The notes under the pieces: generated by a model
Seen by the model: only the letters and a program-made list of their open reading frames with translations
Database searches by the model: none
Told to the model about the DNA's origin: nothing
Program-made: the position numbers and the translations under genes
Source: Planococcus chinensis
GTDB taxonomy: Bacteria; Bacillota; Bacilli; Bacillales_A; Planococcaceae
Reading direction: 5' to 3'
DNA: 64,000 nt
NCBI RefSeq assembly: GCF_020071995.1
Contig: NZ_JABWTK010000005.1
Span: forward strand, 1-64,000
Part shown: piece by piece, positions 34,678 to 44,149 of the stretch
Position numbering within the stretch: position 1 is the stretch's first letter
Layout: each line of letters opens with the position of its first letter

Positions 34678-35474
34678 AAATGGACCGCTTGCCGCCAACT
34701 TTGCAGAAACTGAAAGATTTTGATAAAGAATTGGAGCGCCAGGGGAGTTCGCTGGATGAATGGATCGGCTTCAGCATTGTCGGAGACGAAAGCCGGTATG
34801 ATTTGACTCCGCTTGATGTGATTCCATTTGCTTCAACATGGATGGATGGGAATCATTTCGGTTTGCTGACTGACTTCGGAACGGTTTCTGATCTGGAAGA
34901 AGCGCCTGTTGTCTGTGTGACGCCGATGAATTTTGGAGAACATATCAAAATTGTCGCACGCAACTTAAAAGAATTCCTGGATTTGATTTATACCGTAACC
35001 GATTCTATCGCCATCGCCAATTTCACTTATTTTCAGGACGAACAAGATTATAGAAAGCTCTTGAACAATCTTGGAAATGATGAAACATATGAAGAGCGTG
35101 TCGAGAAGCTGGAACGCATGAAAGCCGAGTTTGGTCTTCATGCCATCGAAGACGTCTACCGCTTTGTTGAAGTGGAGATAAAAGAAACCCGGCAACGGCA
35201 AATTGTGCTGCCGACGCTGGATGGCCTGGGAGTTGTCGCACAGAACAGCAAAGGTGATTTGCCTCTTTATCCCGTCCATGAAGATATGAAGATTGATATA
35301 GGCGATATGCGGAAGTTCCTGGAAGCCGCCCCTATGGAAAGCCGCCTGGCATTTATCCGCGATGCACAGTTTACAAATATTTTGGAAGAACCGGAAATCA
35401 AAAAGCTGGTGCTGGCGGAATTGAAACACATGAATATGCCCGATGAGCGAAAGCGATTAAATGACAGTTATTAA
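34674..35474 (+). CDS. Protein of unknown function, possibly SUKH-like, second of a coupled pair
   Basis: A 266-residue soluble acidic protein. The region IPFASTWMDGNHFGLLTDFG followed by PVVCVTPM and a helix NLKEFLDLIY recalls the SMI1/KNR4 (SUKH) fold, where a G-x-H/F-G-x-L segment is followed by a helix ending in F-x-x-F/L. The similarity is from reading only. SUKH proteins include immunity proteins against toxins, but no toxin gene is visible here. Translation is coupled to the preceding gene by ATGA. Confidence 0.6.
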   Translation: MKMDRLPPTLQKLKDFDKELERQGSSLDEWIGFSIVGDESRYDLTPLDVIPFASTWMDGNHFGLLTDFGTVSDLEEAPVVCVTPMNFGEHIKIVARNLKEFLDLIYTVTDSIAIANFTYFQDEQDYRKLLNNLGNDETYEERVEKLERMKAEFGLHAIEDVYRFVEVEIKETRQRQIVLPTLDGLGVVAQNSKGDLPLYPVHEDMKIDIGDMRKFLEAAPMESRLAFIRDAQFTNILEEPEIKKLVLAELKHMNMPDERKRLNDSY

Positions 35475-35482
35475 AGGAAATT

Positions 35483-35525
35483 CACCTCCGATGTCGTATA
35501 GACATAGTAACGCTAAACGGAGGTG
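35483..35525 (+). promoter_or_regulatory. Hairpin sequestering the ribosome site of the next gene
   Basis: CACCTCCG (35483-35490) is the exact complement of CGGAGGTG (35518-35525), which contains the Shine-Dalgarno sequence for ATG 35532. Between them ATGTC/GACAT (491-495 and 501-505 of this region) forms an inner stem. There is no T run. Folding would hide the ribosome site. Confidence 0.6.
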
Positions 35526-35531
35526 TTTGTG

Positions 35532-36392
35532 ATGAGAGTTGCCATACCGCTTGCAATCGTTGGACTTGCCGCCCTGTACAAAGGGGCTTTATGGAATTTT
35601 TCAAACCAAAGCAACAAACAAGTTCAGCAGCAGCTGGATGGAGTGCCGGATGCGCCGCCGGTGAAAATCACCGAGGACATGCTCAAGCCGCTTCCGCAAT
35701 CTGTCCGGAACTGGTTGGTTGATGCCGGTGCCATTGGAGCAGACGAAATCCGCACAGTGACGTTGAAGCAAAGCGGCTGGATGCGCCTTAAGCCGGAGCA
35801 GGAAAAATGGACGAAGGCGGAAGCAGAACAAACCATTACGGCCAACCCACCGTCTTTTATCTGGACCGTCAAGACGAACATGGCGCCGTTTGGACAAGTT
35901 GTCGGCCGTGACCGTTTCGAATCGGGCAAAGCCGATATGGTGATCAAAGCAGCCGGCCTCCTGCCGATTGTCCAAGTCAGCAACAATGCCAAAACCGATG
36001 AATCGGCGCTGCAGCGCTTTTTGATGGAGATGGCGTGGTATCCGACAGCGGCGCTTAGTCCCTATGTGACCTGGGAAGAACTTGACGCTAATGCGGCAAG
36101 AGCCACGATGGTGTACCGCGGCGTTTCCGGATCTGCTGATTTTTATTTTTCCGAAGCCGGTGAAGTGCAAAAAGTGATTGCTTACCGCTACAAAGACAAT
36201 GACAAATCTGCCTCTCGCTTGCCTTGTGTCGCTGAAATCAAAGAATTCCACAATGCCGGTGCGTATAAAATCCCTTCCAAGGTCGAAATCAGCTGGTATT
36301 TGGAAGAAGGAAAGTTCACTTGGTACAAATTCGAAGTGCATGGAGCAGAAATCGATCCGATCCGGGCAGTGCGCGATGCTGCTGTCACCTAA
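35532..36392 (+). CDS. DUF6544/DUF6920-like protein with N-terminal membrane anchor
   Basis: A 286-residue protein beginning with a short hydrophobic segment (RVAIPLAIVGLAALY), then a beta-rich domain with VTLKQSGWMRLKPEQEKW, TNMAPFGQVVGRDRF, MAWYPTAALSPYVTWEELD and a C-terminal YEEG-type strand region. I recall such proteins as the DUF6544/DUF6920 group, but am not certain. Function unknown. The ribosome site GGAGGTG is part of a perfect 8-bp inverted repeat (35483-35525), so translation may be controlled by RNA structure. Confidence 0.68.
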   Translation: MRVAIPLAIVGLAALYKGALWNFSNQSNKQVQQQLDGVPDAPPVKITEDMLKPLPQSVRNWLVDAGAIGADEIRTVTLKQSGWMRLKPEQEKWTKAEAEQTITANPPSFIWTVKTNMAPFGQVVGRDRFESGKADMVIKAAGLLPIVQVSNNAKTDESALQRFLMEMAWYPTAALSPYVTWEELDANAARATMVYRGVSGSADFYFSEAGEVQKVIAYRYKDNDKSASRLPCVAEIKEFHNAGAYKIPSKVEISWYLEEGKFTWYKFEVHGAEIDPIRAVRDAAVT

Positions 36393-36561
36393 AGAAAAGC
36401 ATGGAAATATCATTTGAAACAGAAAGTTCATTGTTTTTCGATAAATCAGCTTGACCTGTCCTTCTAATGCAGATAGGATAAGAAGATATATAGAGATACT
36501 TCACTAAGTGAAAGTGGAGTTATTTCTTCAGAGCATGAAACCGCATCATAATTGAATAGTG

Positions 36562-36720
36562 AATTCTTATCGAGAGAAGTCGAGGGACTGGCCCTATGAC
36601 ACTTCAGCAACCAGCCGCAAAGGCTAAGGTGCTAAATCCAGCAGGCATGACTTTGCCTGGCAGATGAAAAGGAACGAGTTTAGCGACTATGAAACCTTCT
36701 TTTTCAAGAAGGTTTTTTTG
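36562..36720 (+). promoter_or_regulatory. SAM riboswitch (S-box) with terminator
   Basis: The S-box aptamer is clear: ATCGAGAGAAGTCGAGGGA, then GGCCCTATGACACTTCAGCAACC and AAGGTGCTAAATCC, spanning about 36562-36676. A terminator follows (AAACCTTCTT/AAGAAGGTTT, 36692-36715, then T). With S-adenosylmethionine bound the terminator forms and the methionine genes downstream are off; this mode is established for S-boxes. Confidence 0.97.
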
Positions 36721-36742
36721 TATATATAGGAGGGCGAAGAAG

Positions 36743-38602
36743 ATGGGTTTATTAGACGAGCTAAAGACGAGAATACTGACGGCGGACGGAGCGATGGGCA
36801 CGCTTTTGTATTCTTACGGCATTGAATACTGCAACGAGGAATTGAACCTGCAGCGCCCGGAAATCATTGAAAAGATCCACCAGGAGTATATCCAGGCCGG
36901 AGCAGACATTATTCAAACCAATACTTACGGCGGCAATGCTTTGAAGCTTGCGCGCTACGGACTGGAGCACCAGGTCAAGGAAATCAACGAAGCGGCGATC
37001 CGCATCGCGAAGCGGGCAGCAGCGGATGGCGGCCAGTTCGTATTTGGAACAATCGGCGGCATCCGGGGCATCCGGAAGAGCGATGCGACACTGGAAGAAA
37101 TCATTACGATGGTCGACCAGCAAGCCGGTTATTTACTATCGGGCAATCCTGATGCCTTGCTCCTTGAAACGTATTACGATTTTGAAGAACTGGCGGCAAC
37201 CGTCACGCATTTGCGGAAAGCGACCGATGTGCCGTTGATTGCCCAAGTGTCGATGCACGAACCCGGGATTCTGCAGAACGGCATGGCGCTGAACGATGCA
37301 CTGCACCAATTGGAAGCGCTCGGTGCAGACATCGTCGGCGTCAACTGCCGCTTAGGCCCGCATCACACCATCCAGGCACTCGAAGAAGTGGCGCTGCCGC
37401 AAAAAGCGTTCTTGTCAGCTTATCCGAACGCCAGCTTATTGGATCTAGAAAATGGGCGGGTGGTGTATGAATCGGAAGCCGATTATTTTGGGCGCGCCGG
37501 GCTCTTGCTGAGAGAAGAAGGGGCGCGCTTGATCGGCGGGTGCTGCGGCACGACGCCAAAACACATCGAAGCCTTGAAAAAACGCATCGGCCATTTAAAG
37601 CCGATTACGGAAAAAGAAGTGGTGAAGAAAAAGCCGATCATCATCCGCGAGGCGGAAGCGCTCGAAGAAGCACCGCTTCACGAGAAAGCGAAAACGGAAC
37701 GCACGCTGATTGTGGAATTGGATACGCCGCGGCATTTGGATATCACGAAGTTTTTGGAAGGTTCGAAAGCGCTGAATGCAGCAGGCGTTGATGCGGTCAC
37801 AATGGCGGACAATTCGCTGGCCTCACCCCGCGTCAGCAACCTGGCAATGGGCTCCATCTTGAAGCACCAGGAACAAATCCGGCCGCTTGCGCATATCACT
37901 TGCCGCGACCGGAACTTGATCGGTCTGCAGTCGCATTTGATGGGGCTTGATGCACTTGGCATCCATGATATCCTGGCAGTAACGGGAGATCCGACCAAAG
38001 TCGGCGATTTCCCCGGAGCGACTAGCGTCTACGATGTTTCCAGCATGGAATTGATCCAGCTGATCAAAAAGCTCAATGAAGGGATTTCGTTTTCCGGGAA
38101 GCTGCTGCGCAAAAAAGCGAACTTCTCGGTAGCGGCGGCATTCAATCCGAATGTCCGGGTGCTTGACCGGGCAGTGGCGCGGCTGGAGAAGAAAATCGAA
38201 AGCGGCGCGGATTATTTTATTTCGCAGCCGGTTTATACAAAAGAGAAAATCATTGAAATCTACGAAGCTACCAAGCATTTGGAGACGCCGATCTTCCTCG
38301 GGGTGATGCCATTGACCAGCATCCGCAGCGCGGAATTCCTGCATAACGAAGTGCCGGGCATCAAGCTGTCGGAAGATGCACTGGAGCGGATGCGTGCATG
38401 CGGCGACGACAAGGAGCGCGCTACGGCAGAAGGCATCCAGATCGCTAAGGAATTGATCGATACGGCAGCGGAGTTGTTCAACGGCATTTACGTGATCACG
38501 CCATTTTTCCGCTACGATATGTCTCTGGAATTGATCGATTATATCCGCCAACTTGATATACAGAAAGAGAGCGATAACAGCCATGTCAAAACAGCTAATT
38601 GA
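36743..38602 (+). CDS. yitJ: Bifunctional homocysteine S-methyltransferase / methylenetetrahydrofolate reductase (YitJ)
   Basis: A 619-residue fusion. The N-terminal half is a homocysteine methyltransferase barrel: ILTADGAMGTLLYSYG, GANADIIQTNTYGG-like segment, and zinc cysteines in GVNCR and GGCCGTTPKHIEAL (near residue 265). After residue 310 follows the MTHFR barrel with VELDTPRH, TCRDRN, LGIHDILAVTGDP and YFISQPVY. It supplies methyl-tetrahydrofolate for methionine synthesis. ATG 36743 follows GGAGGG by 8 bases and lies just after the riboswitch terminator. It overlaps metH by 20 bp. Confidence 0.94.
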   Translation: MGLLDELKTRILTADGAMGTLLYSYGIEYCNEELNLQRPEIIEKIHQEYIQAGADIIQTNTYGGNALKLARYGLEHQVKEINEAAIRIAKRAAADGGQFVFGTIGGIRGIRKSDATLEEIITMVDQQAGYLLSGNPDALLLETYYDFEELAATVTHLRKATDVPLIAQVSMHEPGILQNGMALNDALHQLEALGADIVGVNCRLGPHHTIQALEEVALPQKAFLSAYPNASLLDLENGRVVYESEADYFGRAGLLLREEGARLIGGCCGTTPKHIEALKKRIGHLKPITEKEVVKKKPIIIREAEALEEAPLHEKAKTERTLIVELDTPRHLDITKFLEGSKALNAAGVDAVTMADNSLASPRVSNLAMGSILKHQEQIRPLAHITCRDRNLIGLQSHLMGLDALGIHDILAVTGDPTKVGDFPGATSVYDVSSMELIQLIKKLNEGISFSGKLLRKKANFSVAAAFNPNVRVLDRAVARLEKKIESGADYFISQPVYTKEKIIEIYEATKHLETPIFLGVMPLTSIRSAEFLHNEVPGIKLSEDALERMRACGDDKERATAEGIQIAKELIDTAAELFNGIYVITPFFRYDMSLELIDYIRQLDIQKESDNSHVKTAN

Positions 38603-41600
38603 AAAGCAGCTCGAAAAAAGAATATTAATCATTGACGGTGCCATGGGGACGATGATCCAAAACGCCGATTTGTCGGCGGAAGACTTTGGCGGAGAGCAGC
38701 TGGACGGCTGCAATGAATACTTGAACATCGTCCGCCCGGATGTCATCGAAGGTGTCCACAATGCCTATTTGGAAGCGGGCGCCGATATTGTCTGTACGAA
38801 TACATTCGGCGGCACGCCGGTCGTTCTTGATGAATACGGCCTCGGCAGCGAAGCGGCGGAAATCAACCGGCGCGCAGTGGAAATCGCGAAGCGCAGTACG
38901 GCCGCTTTTTCCACGCCGGACTGGCCGCGCTTTGTGGCAGGCGCCATCGGACCGACGACAAAAACTTTGTCGGTAACCGGCGGCATCACTTTCGACGAAC
39001 TGCTGGATAATTTTTACGTGCAGGCTAAAGCGCTCGTTGAAGGCGGCGCGGATTTGATTTTACTCGAGACAAGCCAGGACATGCTCAATGTCAAAGCGGC
39101 GACGATCGGCATCAAACGTGCTTTTGAAGAAACCGGCATTGAACTGCCGATCATGATTTCCGGTACGATCGAACCGATGGGGACGACGCTTGCCGGCCAA
39201 AGCATCGAAGCGTTCTATATTTCGATTGAACACGTCAAACCCTTGTCGGTCGGCTTGAACTGCGCGACAGGTCCGGAATTCATGACCGACCACATCCGCT
39301 CGCTTGCAGAGCTTTCGGACGGCTACGTCAGCTGTTATCCGAATGCTGGCTTGCCGGACGAGGAAGGGCATTACCACGAGACGCCGGAGTCCTTGTCAAA
39401 AAAACTCCGCGGTTTTGCGGAAAAAGGCTGGATCAATGTGGTCGGCGGGTGCTGCGGGACGACGCCTGCCCATATTAAAGCCGTCCGGGAAGCGATGGAA
39501 GGCTTGGCGCCAAGAAAGCCGGAAGCAGTCGGCCATGGCCACGTGATTTCCGGCATCGAGCCGCTGCAATACGATGAAACGATGCGCCCGCTGTTTATCG
39601 GGGAGCGCACCAACGTCATCGGCTCCCGCAAATTCAAGCGCTTGATCATCGACGGACAGTTTGAGGAAGCTTCTGAAATTGCCCGGGCACAAGTGAAAAA
39701 CGGGGCGCATGTTATCGACATTTGCCTTGCAAACCCGGACCGCGACGAGCTGGAAGACATGACGAATTTCATGAAAGAAGTCGTCAAAAAAGTGAAAGTG
39801 CCGCTCGTTATTGATTCCACCGATGAAGATGTGATCGAAGCGGCTTTGAAGTTTTCGCAAGGCAAAGCAATCATTAACTCGATCAACCTGGAAGACGGCG
39901 AAGAACGCTTTGATGCGGTCATGCCGATGGTGAAAAAATACGGCGCTGCCGTTGTGGTTGGGACGATTGATGAAGCAGGCATGGCCGTGACGCGCGAACG
40001 GAAACTGGAAATCGCGGAACTCTCGTATGATTTATTGACAGGTAAATGGGGGCTGGCGCCGGAAGATATCATTTTCGATCCGCTTGTGTTCCCGGTCGGC
40101 ACGGGTGACCAGCAATACATCGGCTCGGCCGTGGAAACAATTGAAGGCATCCGCCTGATCAAGAAGAAGTTTCCGGAGTGCTTGACGGTTCTTGGCATCA
40201 GCAACGTGTCGTTCGGCTTGCCGCCGGTCGGCCGCGAAGTGCTGAATGCGGTGTATTTGTACCACTGCACGCAGGCAGGGCTGGATTACGCCATCGTCAA
40301 TACCGAAAAACTGGAGCGCTACGCGTCGATTCCGGAAAAGGAAATCGCCATGGCCGACGAGCTGCTGTTTACGACGACCGACCAGACGCTGGCGGATTTT
40401 ACCGATTTTTACCGCGACAAGAAAAAGGAAAAGACCGAAGACGACATTCCGAAGACGGTTCCGGAGCGCCTCGCCTATTATATTCTGGAAGGCACGAAAG
40501 AAGGGCTCATTCCGGATCTGGAACGGGCGCTCGAGATGTACGATACACCGCTTGATGTCATCAACGGACCGCTCATGGAAGGGATGGCTGAAGTGGGCCG
40601 TTTGTTCAATGACAATCAATTGATTGTCGCGGAAGTGCTGCAAAGTGCGGGCGTTATGAAAGCGGCTGTTTCGTTCCTGGAAGGCTTTATGGAGAAAAAA
40701 GAAGCAGACGATTCAGGCAAAGGCAAGATTGTACTGGCAACGGTAAAAGGCGACGTCCACGATATCGGCAAAAACCTGGTGGACATCATCCTCAGCAACA
40801 ACGGCTTTAAAGTGATCGATGTCGGCATCAAAGTGACGCCGGCAACTTTGATCGACGTCATCCGGAAGGAAAAGCCGGATATGGTCGGCTTGTCGGGGCT
40901 GCTCGTCAAATCGGCGAAACAGATGGTCATCACGGCGCAGGACTTCAAGGAAGCGGGCATTGATGTGCCGATTCTGGTTGGCGGCGCAGCCTTGTCCCGC
41001 CGCTTCACAGAAACGAAAATTGCCGCGGAATACGACGGCCCGGTCATTTACGCGAAAGACGCGATGCAGGGCTTGGACTTGGCGAACCGTCTGCAAAGCG
41101 GCGCCGGAAAAGCGGTACTCCTGGAAGAACTCGATGCGCAGCAGGAAAAACGGAAAGCTTCGGAAGCGGCGAAAGCATCGAAACAGGCGGTGGCAGTAGC
41201 CGTCCGTCCGGTGAAGACGGTCCGGGAAGATGTGCCGGTCTACAAGCCGCACGATTTGCGCCGGCATGTGTTAAAGGATTATTCGGTGGCGCATTTGTAT
41301 CCGTACGTCAACATGCGGACGTTGATCGGCCACCATCTCGGCTTGAAAGGATACAACGACAACACGCTCGCGAAGGGCGATCCACGTGCGGTGGAACTGC
41401 ACGAGCTCGCAACCGGCTTTTTGCAGTCGGGGTTACTTAAGCCATCCGGCATGTATCAATTTTTCCCGGCCCAAAGCGACGGCGATGACGTCATCATTTA
41501 CAGCCCGGTGGATGCCAAGACTGAAATCGAGCGCTTTACGTTCCCGCGCCAGTCGGTCGAACCGTTCCTGTGCCTCGCGGATTATTTGAAATCCGTCGAC

Positions 41601-42023
41601 AGCGGCGAAATGGATTATGTGGCATTCATGCAAGTGACGGCAGGGCACGGCGTCCGGGATGAGGCGACGCGTTTGAAAGAAGCCGGCAAGTTCCTGGAAA
41701 GCCATGCCTTGCAGGCGACGGCGCTGGAACTGGCGGAAGGCTTCGCCGAGCGCATCCATCAGGAAATCCGCGACCAATGGGGCTTCCCGGATGCTACAGA
41801 TTTCTCGATGCGCGACCGCTTTGCCGCGAAATACCAGGGACAGCGTTTTTCATTCGGCTACCCGGCCTGTCCGAATTTAGAAGACCAGGCGAAACTGTTC
41901 GGCTTGATCAAGCCGGAAGACATCGGCGTCCAGTTGACGGAAGAGTACATGATGGACCCGGAAGCTTCGGTGTCGGCGATTGTTTTTGCACATCCGGATG
42001 CGCGCTATTTTGTGGTGGATTGA
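38583..42023 (+). CDS. metH: Cobalamin-dependent methionine synthase MetH
   Basis: A 1146-residue modular enzyme making methionine from homocysteine and methyl-tetrahydrofolate. Modules in order: homocysteine domain (1-310, zinc cysteines in GGCCGTTPAHIKAV), pterin-binding barrel (about 340-610, with IGERTNVIGSRKFK), B12 cap and Rossmann domain with GDVHDIGKNLV (lower-ligand His726), and the C-terminal reactivation domain binding S-adenosylmethionine (ending YPACPNLEDQ...). ATG 38583 lies inside the end of yitJ with only a weak ribosome site, which suggests coupling. Both are under the S-box. The reactivation partner is not encoded here. Confidence 0.95.
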   Translation: MSKQLIEKQLEKRILIIDGAMGTMIQNADLSAEDFGGEQLDGCNEYLNIVRPDVIEGVHNAYLEAGADIVCTNTFGGTPVVLDEYGLGSEAAEINRRAVEIAKRSTAAFSTPDWPRFVAGAIGPTTKTLSVTGGITFDELLDNFYVQAKALVEGGADLILLETSQDMLNVKAATIGIKRAFEETGIELPIMISGTIEPMGTTLAGQSIEAFYISIEHVKPLSVGLNCATGPEFMTDHIRSLAELSDGYVSCYPNAGLPDEEGHYHETPESLSKKLRGFAEKGWINVVGGCCGTTPAHIKAVREAMEGLAPRKPEAVGHGHVISGIEPLQYDETMRPLFIGERTNVIGSRKFKRLIIDGQFEEASEIARAQVKNGAHVIDICLANPDRDELEDMTNFMKEVVKKVKVPLVIDSTDEDVIEAALKFSQGKAIINSINLEDGEERFDAVMPMVKKYGAAVVVGTIDEAGMAVTRERKLEIAELSYDLLTGKWGLAPEDIIFDPLVFPVGTGDQQYIGSAVETIEGIRLIKKKFPECLTVLGISNVSFGLPPVGREVLNAVYLYHCTQAGLDYAIVNTEKLERYASIPEKEIAMADELLFTTTDQTLADFTDFYRDKKKEKTEDDIPKTVPERLAYYILEGTKEGLIPDLERALEMYDTPLDVINGPLMEGMAEVGRLFNDNQLIVAEVLQSAGVMKAAVSFLEGFMEKKEADDSGKGKIVLATVKGDVHDIGKNLVDIILSNNGFKVIDVGIKVTPATLIDVIRKEKPDMVGLSGLLVKSAKQMVITAQDFKEAGIDVPILVGGAALSRRFTETKIAAEYDGPVIYAKDAMQGLDLANRLQSGAGKAVLLEELDAQQEKRKASEAAKASKQAVAVAVRPVKTVREDVPVYKPHDLRRHVLKDYSVAHLYPYVNMRTLIGHHLGLKGYNDNTLAKGDPRAVELHELATGFLQSGLLKPSGMYQFFPAQSDGDDVIIYSPVDAKTEIERFTFPRQSVEPFLCLADYLKSVDSGEMDYVAFMQVTAGHGVRDEATRLKEAGKFLESHALQATALELAEGFAERIHQEIRDQWGFPDATDFSMRDRFAAKYQGQRFSFGYPACPNLEDQAKLFGLIKPEDIGVQLTEEYMMDPEASVSAIVFAHPDARYFVVD

Positions 42024-42097
42024 TTAAGAGGAAGACTTGCGGATCATATTTCCGAGAAACACCCAATTAAGTGAAAAAAGGGGGCTGTCTAAAAAGC

Positions 42098-42152
42098 CCA
42101 AAACGAAAGGCCAGAGGAGAAAAAGCAATGCTTTTCTCCTCTGGCCTTTTCC
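42098..42152. terminator. Terminator after metH, bidirectional
   Basis: AAGGCCAGAGGAGAAAAGC pairs with GCTTTTCTCCTCTGGCCTT in a long perfect stem followed by T residues. Confidence 0.93.
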
Positions 42153-42175
42153 TTATTCTATAACGGCTGATGGGA

Positions 42176-42275
42176 ATGGAGGCGGCGACTCCAGCGGGAT
42201 AGCGAAGTGCCGAAATCCACTCGGACGCGAGTCCGAGTTAGTTCGGCGCAAGCCCGCGGAAAGCGTCCGCCGCAA
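42176..42275. repeat. Palindromic dispersed repeat copy
   Basis: Contains the family core CGACTCCAGCGGGATAGCG, the inner CCGA...TCGG stem around CTCGGACGCGAGTCCGAG, and AAGCCCGCGGAAAGCGT at the right. Outer arms GGCGGC and GCCGCC pair partly. It lies between metH and xynB, after the terminator. Confidence 0.8.
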
Positions 42276-42298
42276 TGGACAGCAGCCTTATTGCATTC

Positions 42299-43909
42299 TT
42301 ATTCGTTCGCTTTGTAGATAAAGTAATCAAAATCAGCTGGCAAGTTCTGGCCGGACGTATCCTGGCACTGCATGCCGACAAATGCGCCGGTAAAGAAGCC
42401 GCCGCCTTGGATGTAATCATCCGACAGCTTGTGCGAGCCGAACTTGATTGGAATCAAAGTCCAGTTCTCGCCGTCGAATGAATAGGAGTACTGATAGACA
42501 TCAGCGTTGACGTCCACTTTCATATGCACATACTCCACTTCATCCGGGATAACGATTTCATTGCCTTGCAAAGGCTGGTCGAATGCAAAATTATCGCATA
42601 CCATAATATCAAGGACGCGTCCTTTTTCTTCATGCCACGTAATCTGCAAAGCCGTCCAGTTTTCGGTGTTGTAGTAGTTGACGAGGCCTGCCGCCTGTTG
42701 GAATGTATCCGGGTTGAAGGCCACTTTCGTTTCCGCTGTAAAGTGGAAATGCTGCCAGCGTCTTGCGACAAAAGCTTGCGTGAATTTCGACGTCAGCGAT
42801 TCTTTGCCGCGGATGCGCAGATGGCCCGGATTTTCTTTCAAGGACACGATGTTTTCGCCAAGCGGAATGCGCAAAGTCTGGAAATGCGGATTCAAGGTTT
42901 CTGAATCAAAATCGTCTTTCTCCGGGAAATCGGGTTCCCACTGGACTTCTTCAATCGCAGGGCCTTCGATTTCAAGTGAAGGGGCGTTGCCGCCGACCAC
43001 ATACGGCCAGTCGTTTTTCCATTCCACACGCTGAATCGCCGTTTCGCGCCCGAGTGGGCAGAAGCCGCGCGGATCGAGCAGGGCTTGGCCGGCTCTCGAC
43101 AACGGGCGCCCCGTCAAATGCACCAGGAACCATTCGTCGGTATGTGTCTGGACAATTGATGCATGCCCGGATTTTTGCAGCGGGTTTCGCGGTGAGAAAA
43201 ACGACGTGATCAATGGGTTTTCCGGATGCACTTCGTACGGTCCGCGCAAGTCTTTCGAGCGGGCAATCGTCGCCTGGTGATCATATTTCGTACCGCCTTC
43301 AGCCGTCAATAAATAATAATAGTCGCCGATTTTATAAAGGTGAGGAGCCTCAACAAGCGCCACATCGGTTCCTTTGAAAATGATTTCCGATTTGCCGACT
43401 AATCTTTGCTCTTCAACGCTGTATTCCTGCAGCGAAATACCGTAGAAATTGTGATGGCCCATGCGGTGGTCCCAATACATATTCACCAAGTACTTTTTGC
43501 CGGATTCATCGTGGAAAAGGGATGGGTCGAAGCCTGAGCTGTTCAAGTAAATTGGTTCTGACCACTCGCCGTCAATTGTGTCGCATGTAACGAGGTAATT
43601 GTGGCAGTCTTTCCACTGGCCTTCGGTCACTTTGACGTCGGTGAAAATCAGCCAGAACTGGCCGTCGCTGTAGGAAAGGGCAGGAGCCCATACGCCGCCG
43701 GAATTCGGGTTGCCCATCATGTTCAACTGGCTCAGACGGTTCAATGGACGTGAAATCAAGCGCCAGTTTTTCAAATCTTTTGAGTGGTAAATGCCGACAC
43801 CGGGGAACCATTCAAATGTAGACACGGCAATGTAATAATCTTCTCCTACCCGGCAGATGCTTGGGTCCGGGTTGAATCCTGTTAAGATGGGATTTTGAAT
43901 CGTTGTCAT
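42299..43909 (-). CDS. xynB: Beta-xylosidase, glycoside hydrolase family 43 (XynB)
   Basis: A 536-residue intracellular enzyme, without signal peptide, that releases xylose from xylo-oligosaccharides. The five-bladed propeller has the catalytic residues exactly where known GH43 XynB enzymes have them: Asp15 in FNPDPS, Asp128 in SGFDPSLF and Glu187 in [10 protein letters not shown]-terminal beta-sandwich (residues about 325-536) completes the active site. The ATG follows GGTGA. The promoter region upstream holds a XylR-type operator and a cre-like site lies in the leader, so xylose induction and glucose repression are expected. Confidence 0.95.
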   Translation of the reverse strand: MTTIQNPILTGFNPDPSICRVGEDYYIAVSTFEWFPGVGIYHSKDLKNWRLISRPLNRLSQLNMMGNPNSGGVWAPALSYSDGQFWLIFTDVKVTEGQWKDCHNYLVTCDTIDGEWSEPIYLNSSGFDPSLFHDESGKKYLVNMYWDHRMGHHNFYGISLQEYSVEEQRLVGKSEIIFKGTDVALVEAPHLYKIGDYYYLLTAEGGTKYDHQATIARSKDLRGPYEVHPENPLITSFFSPRNPLQKSGHASIVQTHTDEWFLVHLTGRPLSRAGQALLDPRGFCPLGRETAIQRVEWKNDWPYVVGGNAPSLEIEGPAIEEVQWEPDFPEKDDFDSETLNPHFQTLRIPLGENIVSLKENPGHLRIRGKESLTSKFTQAFVARRWQHFHFTAETKVAFNPDTFQQAAGLVNYYNTENWTALQITWHEEKGRVLDIMVCDNFAFDQPLQGNEIVIPDEVEYVHMKVDVNADVYQYSYSFDGENWTLIPIKFGSHKLSDDYIQGGGFFTGAFVGMQCQDTSGQNLPADFDYFIYKANE

Positions 43910-43957
43910 TTTTCGTCACCCTTTATGCAGTATTTTGGAAGCCCGCTCATTCCAATA

Positions 43958-43971
43958 TGTAAGTGCTTACA
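43958..43971 (-). promoter_or_regulatory. cre-like site in the xynB leader
   Basis: TGTAAGTGCTTACA matches the CcpA consensus TGWNANCGNTNWCA with one mismatch. It lies 49 bp before the xynB start codon, downstream of the promoter, a common roadblock position. Confidence 0.65.
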
Positions 43972-44087
43972 ACAATCAGCGGAAAAAGTACCCGAAAAAA
44001 AACTAACTCACGACTTCATCTTTCTTCCGGGCGCTAAAGCGTACCGAAAAGGAAAAGATGAATATCGAAAATTAGCAATTCTTCTAA

Positions 44088-44132
44088 GTTATATTCGATC
44101 ATACACTACTTAGTCTAATGAGTAAACTAAGT
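44088..44132 (-). promoter_or_regulatory. xynB promoter with XylR-type operator
   Basis: The 25-bp operator at 44108-44132 has perfect 7-bp outer arms, ACTTAGT and ACTAAGT. On the minus strand TAGACT (44117-44112) serves as -35 and TATAAC (44093-44088) as -10 with an 18-bp spacer. The same motif, at the same place relative to the -10 box, precedes the transporter and xylA genes. Confidence 0.78.
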
Positions 44133-44149
44133 AGTCTGAACCTTTTTTA

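Noticed and set aside
37823..40270. Long minus-strand frames across yitJ and metH
   Set aside because: They lie opposite conserved enzyme genes and have the Arg/His/Phe-rich composition of antisense shadows.
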